Below are positions 48,037-50,561 of a stretch of 50,561 bases of DNA, piece by piece. The stretch comes from a virus: positions 1-50,561 of IMG/VR virus record IMGVR_UViG_3300006751_000018, one strand, 5' to 3'. The notes beneath the pieces were generated by a model. The model was not told where the DNA came from. It saw only the letters and a list, made by a program, of their open reading frames with translations, and did no database searches. The position numbers and the translations under genes were made by a program. Each line of letters begins with the position of its first letter. Within the stretch, counting starts at the first letter, position 1.

Positions 48037-48066
48037 TTGACAACACCCCCATCGCTGAGGCATAAA
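48037..48066 (+). promoter_or_regulatory. Candidate sigma70-like promoter before amidoligase
   Basis: TTGACA (48037-48042), 18-bp spacer, CATAAA (48061-48066), in the 138-bp gap after the fibre gene. TAAA stands four bases before the -35. Starts ~10 bases later would give a short leader to ATG 48102, which has GGAG upstream. Confidence 0.5.
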
Positions 48067-48101
48067 GGTGAATGTGACGAACTTGAGATGGAGATTTCAA
48101 A

Positions 48102-49151
48102 ATGACTAAGAAACTAAACGTAATGACTGACCTCGCAAACATCTTCTTCGGAGTAGAAGTAGAGATGTCCATGCCTTCCCGTTATTCTGGTACTAGCCTG
48201 TTGGCAGACGGCCTTCGTGAGGCTGGCGTGCTTCGGGCTCAGGGCTCTTCTTGTGCTCACGATACACAGGGTCGTGTCTGGAACATCGTTTCAGATTGCA
48301 GTGTTAGCGGTTCCGTCGGCTTCGGTGGCGAGCTTGTGTGTCCACCTCTTACTGTTGAAGATATCGAAACACTTCAGACTGTGCTTCGCGTGATGCGACG
48401 TGGTGGATGCAAGTCCAGTGCTCGTCTAGGCTGTGGAATTCACATTCACATCGACGGTGCTTACATGACTGGCGCGGACCATACTGTGAATCCGCTTAAC
48501 GGTCGACGCACATCGTCGGTAGGGTCGGACATGCAAGCGGTTATTCGTTTACTTAAGACAGTTCACGCTCACGACGCTCAGATGCAGGCGATGCTTGGTA
48601 ACTCGACTCGTCGTAACTATTGCCGACCCATTTCGGAGTCCTACGTGAAGCGCATGAAAGGCGTTAAGAGCTTCGATCAACTGAAGGTTGCTATCGTCGA
48701 TGATATGAATGGTGGTCGAGGCACTGTCGGTCGACCTTCCGCAAATGACCGAGCACACTTCAATAACGTGCTTCGTCGCGCCGACTATCAGCTTGGCTCA
48801 CGCTACCCAAGCGCCCGCTATGCTGCTTTGAATCTTTGTCCGCTCGCGTCTAAAGGAACTGTCGAGTTTCGACTCTTCAACGGCACTTTGCACGCTGGGA
48901 AGGTTCGCGCTTACATCCTGTGGGCACTCGCAATGGCTCACTTCGCAAAGAACGCTACTCGCGTATCCTCGAAGCAAAAGGCAGTATCCAACAATATGAA
49001 GTACGATTGCCGCACTTGGCTTAACCGTCTCGGAATGATCGGTGACGATTTCAAGACTGCGCGTCTTCACCTCGTGGGCCGTAAGTCGCTTCTGGAGGGT
49101 AACTCCTCTCGCGCTGGACACAACAACAACGAAACTCAATTGGCTGCGTAA
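48102..49151 (+). CDS. Amidoligase (GS-like, Amidoligase_2 family)
   Basis: 349 residues. It shows the Amidoligase_2 pattern: FGVEVEM (16-22), GGELVCPPL (75-83), GIHIHID (112-118), a R-Y-x-A-L-N segment (239-244) and TVEFRLFNGTLHAGK (253-267). These enzymes, of the glutamine synthetase fold, are predicted to use ATP to join a carboxyl to an amine, making peptide-type bonds or tags. Next to it are two gamma-glutamylcyclotransferase-fold genes, the pairing known for such systems. Substrate is unknown; peptidoglycan peptides or protein tags are candidates. Own promoter and downstream hairpin suggest a separate unit. Confidence 0.8.
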   Translation: MTKKLNVMTDLANIFFGVEVEMSMPSRYSGTSLLADGLREAGVLRAQGSSCAHDTQGRVWNIVSDCSVSGSVGFGGELVCPPLTVEDIETLQTVLRVMRRGGCKSSARLGCGIHIHIDGAYMTGADHTVNPLNGRRTSSVGSDMQAVIRLLKTVHAHDAQMQAMLGNSTRRNYCRPISESYVKRMKGVKSFDQLKVAIVDDMNGGRGTVGRPSANDRAHFNNVLRRADYQLGSRYPSARYAALNLCPLASKGTVEFRLFNGTLHAGKVRAYILWALAMAHFAKNATRVSSKQKAVSNNMKYDCRTWLNRLGMIGDDFKTARLHLVGRKSLLEGNSSRAGHNNNETQLAA

Positions 49152-49157
49152 CGTCAC

Positions 49158-49220
49158 ACCCCTGGCTGACCGGCTCGCAGCCTTTACTCCATCCCGGTCA
49201 GCCAGCCCCTCGGGGTTATT
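49158..49220 (+). terminator. Hairpin terminator candidate after amidoligase
   Basis: CTGGCTGACCGG (49162-49173) pairs perfectly over 12 bp with CCGGTCAGCCAG (49194-49205) around a 20-nt loop; ACCCC (49158-49162) and GGGGT (49212-49216) could extend the stem across a bulge. A short TTATT follows. It separates the amidoligase from the cyclotransferase genes. Confidence 0.65.
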
Positions 49221-49229
49221 CTAAAGCTG

Positions 49230-49258
49230 TTGACAGCGTGACCATTATTTGAAACAAA
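49230..49258 (+). promoter_or_regulatory. Weak promoter-like site before cyclotransferase pair
   Basis: TTGACA (49230-49235) with TAAA four bases upstream, as at 48037. The -10 is poor (AACAAA at 49253-49258), and a start there would leave almost no leader before ATG 49266, so this is tentative. Confidence 0.3.
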
Positions 49259-49265
49259 GGACATA

Positions 49266-49862
49266 ATGAAAGATTATCCAAAATACTACTTCGCCTACGG
49301 CTCGAACGTGATGTCCGAGCAAATGGCTAGAAGATGCCCTAGCGCGACGTTCGAGCAGGCTGGCTACTTAGATGGTGCAAAACTCTGCTTTCGCGGTTAC
49401 AGCGGTGGCTGGGGCGGCGCAGTGGCTACTCTGTCCAGGGGCTCGGGGCGCGATGTTGTGCCGGGAGTTCTTTACAGCATGACCACCAAGGACTGGAAGC
49501 TGCTGGATGCTTTCGAGGGTTACCCATGGCAGTACACTGCCATAAACCGGCTGGTTCGCTTACAGAACGGGGCGGTGGTTCGCGCCAGAACATATATCCT
49601 GGCAGACCACACTAAGCTGGTTGCAGAACCGGCCACCGTTTACACACAGCAGATTGAGCGCGGGCTCGCCAGTCGTGGCCTTTGCTTCGACCATGTGTCC
49701 GATGCGGCCATTGAGAGCCATTACGCCCTTAAAGCGCGTGTCAACGAGGTCGGCCAGTTCCAGTTAGAATTTGAAAAGGACCAGCGGTTTTCACGCAAAG
49801 GTGTCCGAAACAATGTTTGGCGAGCCTCTACGGGTCGAGCCATTTTCGCAAAAGGGAGATAG
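49266..49862 (+). CDS. Gamma-glutamylcyclotransferase-like protein
   Basis: 198 residues from ATG 49266, with AAAGGAC upstream. FAYGSN (9-14) is the substrate-binding loop of the GGCT fold, and E84 in 'DAFEGYP' matches the catalytic Glu of the family. GGCT enzymes release 5-oxoproline from gamma-glutamyl-amines. A C-terminal ~60 residues beyond the core is basic and unfamiliar. It sits just after the amidoligase and before a second GGCT-fold gene, so it may undo or trim bonds made by the ligase. This role is inferred from known gene pairing. Confidence 0.8.
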   Translation: MKDYPKYYFAYGSNVMSEQMARRCPSATFEQAGYLDGAKLCFRGYSGGWGGAVATLSRGSGRDVVPGVLYSMTTKDWKLLDAFEGYPWQYTAINRLVRLQNGAVVRARTYILADHTKLVAEPATVYTQQIERGLASRGLCFDHVSDAAIESHYALKARVNEVGQFQLEFEKDQRFSRKGVRNNVWRASTGRAIFAKGR

Positions 49863-49864
49863 AT

Positions 49865-50245
49865 ATGAAGCACAAAGTTTTTGTTTACGGGACGCTCAGG
49901 CGGGGGCTTGGCAATCACGGTTACCTGGCTAATAGCAGACTTGTTGGCGAGGCGACGATCAACGGTTACGAGATGTTCGACTATGGATACTTTCCAGCGG
50001 TCGTCCAGGGTAACGGGGTCATTCACGGGGAAATTTACGAGATAAGCGATAAGACGCTGAAGCAATTGGACACGCTCGAAGGTCATCCCAAGTTTTATCT
50101 TCGGATGGAGGAAAAGACTTGGGCTGGCCAGTTTGTTTGGCTCTACACGATGCAGGCGAGCAAGGTCGAAGGCATGACTCGTGTGACCAGTGGTGACTGG
50201 CTCGAACACAGGCGAACCCGACCAGAAAGTACAGTATTCCATTAA
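49865..50245 (+). CDS. AIG2/GGCT-like protein
   Basis: 126 residues from ATG 49865, which is 2 bp after the previous stop with GGGAGAT upstream; an in-frame extension to 49817 lies inside the previous gene and is not favoured. VFVYGTLRRG (5-14) is the AIG2/GGCT loop, and E72 in 'DTLEGHP' is the likely catalytic Glu. This is a smaller member of the same fold as its neighbour. Two such proteins in a row beside an amidoligase suggests different substrates or steps. Confidence 0.8.
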   Translation: MKHKVFVYGTLRRGLGNHGYLANSRLVGEATINGYEMFDYGYFPAVVQGNGVIHGEIYEISDKTLKQLDTLEGHPKFYLRMEEKTWAGQFVWLYTMQASKVEGMTRVTSGDWLEHRRTRPESTVFH

Positions 50246-50265
50246 TTTGTGATGAGGTGAGAATC

Positions 50266-50561
50266 ATGGGAAGTAGCGTTATGAAATCAAACTCGAACAT
50301 CGTGACTGATGTCGATACCGCAAACCGATGGCTGCAAGCCGCTCAGGGCCGGGGAAACCTAGTCTCGACGGTCGCTGGACTCAGCCACCTACCACCGTTC
50401 AAGGCGCTGGCAATTCAGCGTGTCGAGGTGAATCCCGATCAGGCTGTCGGTGATGTCTACTCGATACCCGGACCCGGCAATAAATTCGGGCTATCAAAAC
50501 ACATTTTGGGCAAGCTCTTCGCGGCGAAGCACGGCTCCATCCTTAAGAGCTACCGCAAAGA
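50266..50561 (+). CDS. Unrecognised protein, 5' part only
   Basis: ATG 50266 with GAGGTGAG upstream; the frame is open for 98 codons to the window edge. Visible residues include 'DTANRWLQAAQGRGNLVS', 'GLSHLPPFKALAIQRVEVNP' and 'VYSIPGPGNKFGLSKHILG'. The 'V-G-D-V-Y-S-I-P-G...L-S-K' run looks like a conserved motif, but I cannot name the family. It follows the cyclotransferase pair and may begin another functional group. Confidence 0.6.
   Translation, partial: MGSSVMKSNSNIVTDVDTANRWLQAAQGRGNLVSTVAGLSHLPPFKALAIQRVEVNPDQAVGDVYSIPGPGNKFGLSKHILGKLFAAKHGSILKSYRK

Noticed and set aside
47914-48105. Possible small membrane protein (63 codons) ending in an ATGA overlap with the amidoligase
   Set aside because: It has a hydrophobic stretch, but no ribosome site, overlaps the fibre C-terminus, and its sequence covers the T-rich promoter/terminator gap that would produce Phe/Ile runs by chance.
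1-50561. tRNA genes, integrase, insertion sequences and attachment sites
   Set aside because: No cloverleaf-like sequence, recombinase motif or terminal inverted repeat with a transposase was noticed, though this was by eye only.

Overview
The window is a contiguous piece of the late (virion structure and lysis) region of a large tailed phage with a contractile tail (myovirus morphology). Every supported gene lies on the + strand and genes are packed tightly, often with ATGA or TAATG stop/start overlaps. No stretch over 140 bp lacks a gene, and no tRNA, rRNA, CRISPR array, integrase or transposase was seen. The host is probably Gram-negative: the lysis block has a short membrane/coiled-coil protein resembling an inner-membrane spanin next to holin-like proteins and a peptidoglycan-binding plus M15-type endolysin. 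Neither the host species nor a temperate/virulent lifestyle can be read from this window. No terminase gene was recognised.

Layout: 1-1983, end of a tail/decoration-like protein, three tandem related small virion-like proteins and a small unknown. 1993-4442, lysis block (endolysin, two holin-like membrane proteins, spanin-like protein, secreted Cys-rich protein). 4445-15625, portal, a small unknown, then an unusual head-associated block: a MuF head protein fused to a zincin metallopeptidase, an acidic protein with a clamp-binding-like QMSLF motif, a 1772-residue multidomain 'polyvalent'-type protein with a DnaN (sliding clamp)-like segment, a zinc-ribbon protein and a membrane HExxH protein. 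15732-18657, HK97-type prohead protease, scaffold-like protein and major capsid protein, preceded by a candidate promoter and followed by a hairpin terminator. 18750-22890, decoration and neck/connector candidates. 22905-27805, sheath, tube, tail assembly chaperone with an overlapping out-of-frame extension, and a short tape measure. 27805-35453, baseplate hub/spike candidates, a LysM-gp25 fusion and a J/gp6-like wedge protein. 35456-47963, adsorption apparatus ending in a 2048-residue fibre-like protein. 48102-50245, an accessory cassette: GS-like amidoligase followed by two gamma-glutamylcyclotransferase-fold proteins. 50266-end, start of an unrecognised gene.

How it may work together: portal, MuF protein, scaffold, protease and capsid protein build a prohead. 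The MuF-zincin and the 1772-residue protein share linker repeats (GPRGGKWADAKHTIAWKE) and recurring F-S-D-L-like motifs, which suggests that both are loaded into the head and perhaps processed by the prohead protease, then enter the cell with the DNA. This is inference from location, shared linkers and general knowledge of phage polyvalent proteins. The amidoligase/cyclotransferase cassette matches the gene pairing known for predicted peptide- or cell-wall-modifying amidoligase systems.
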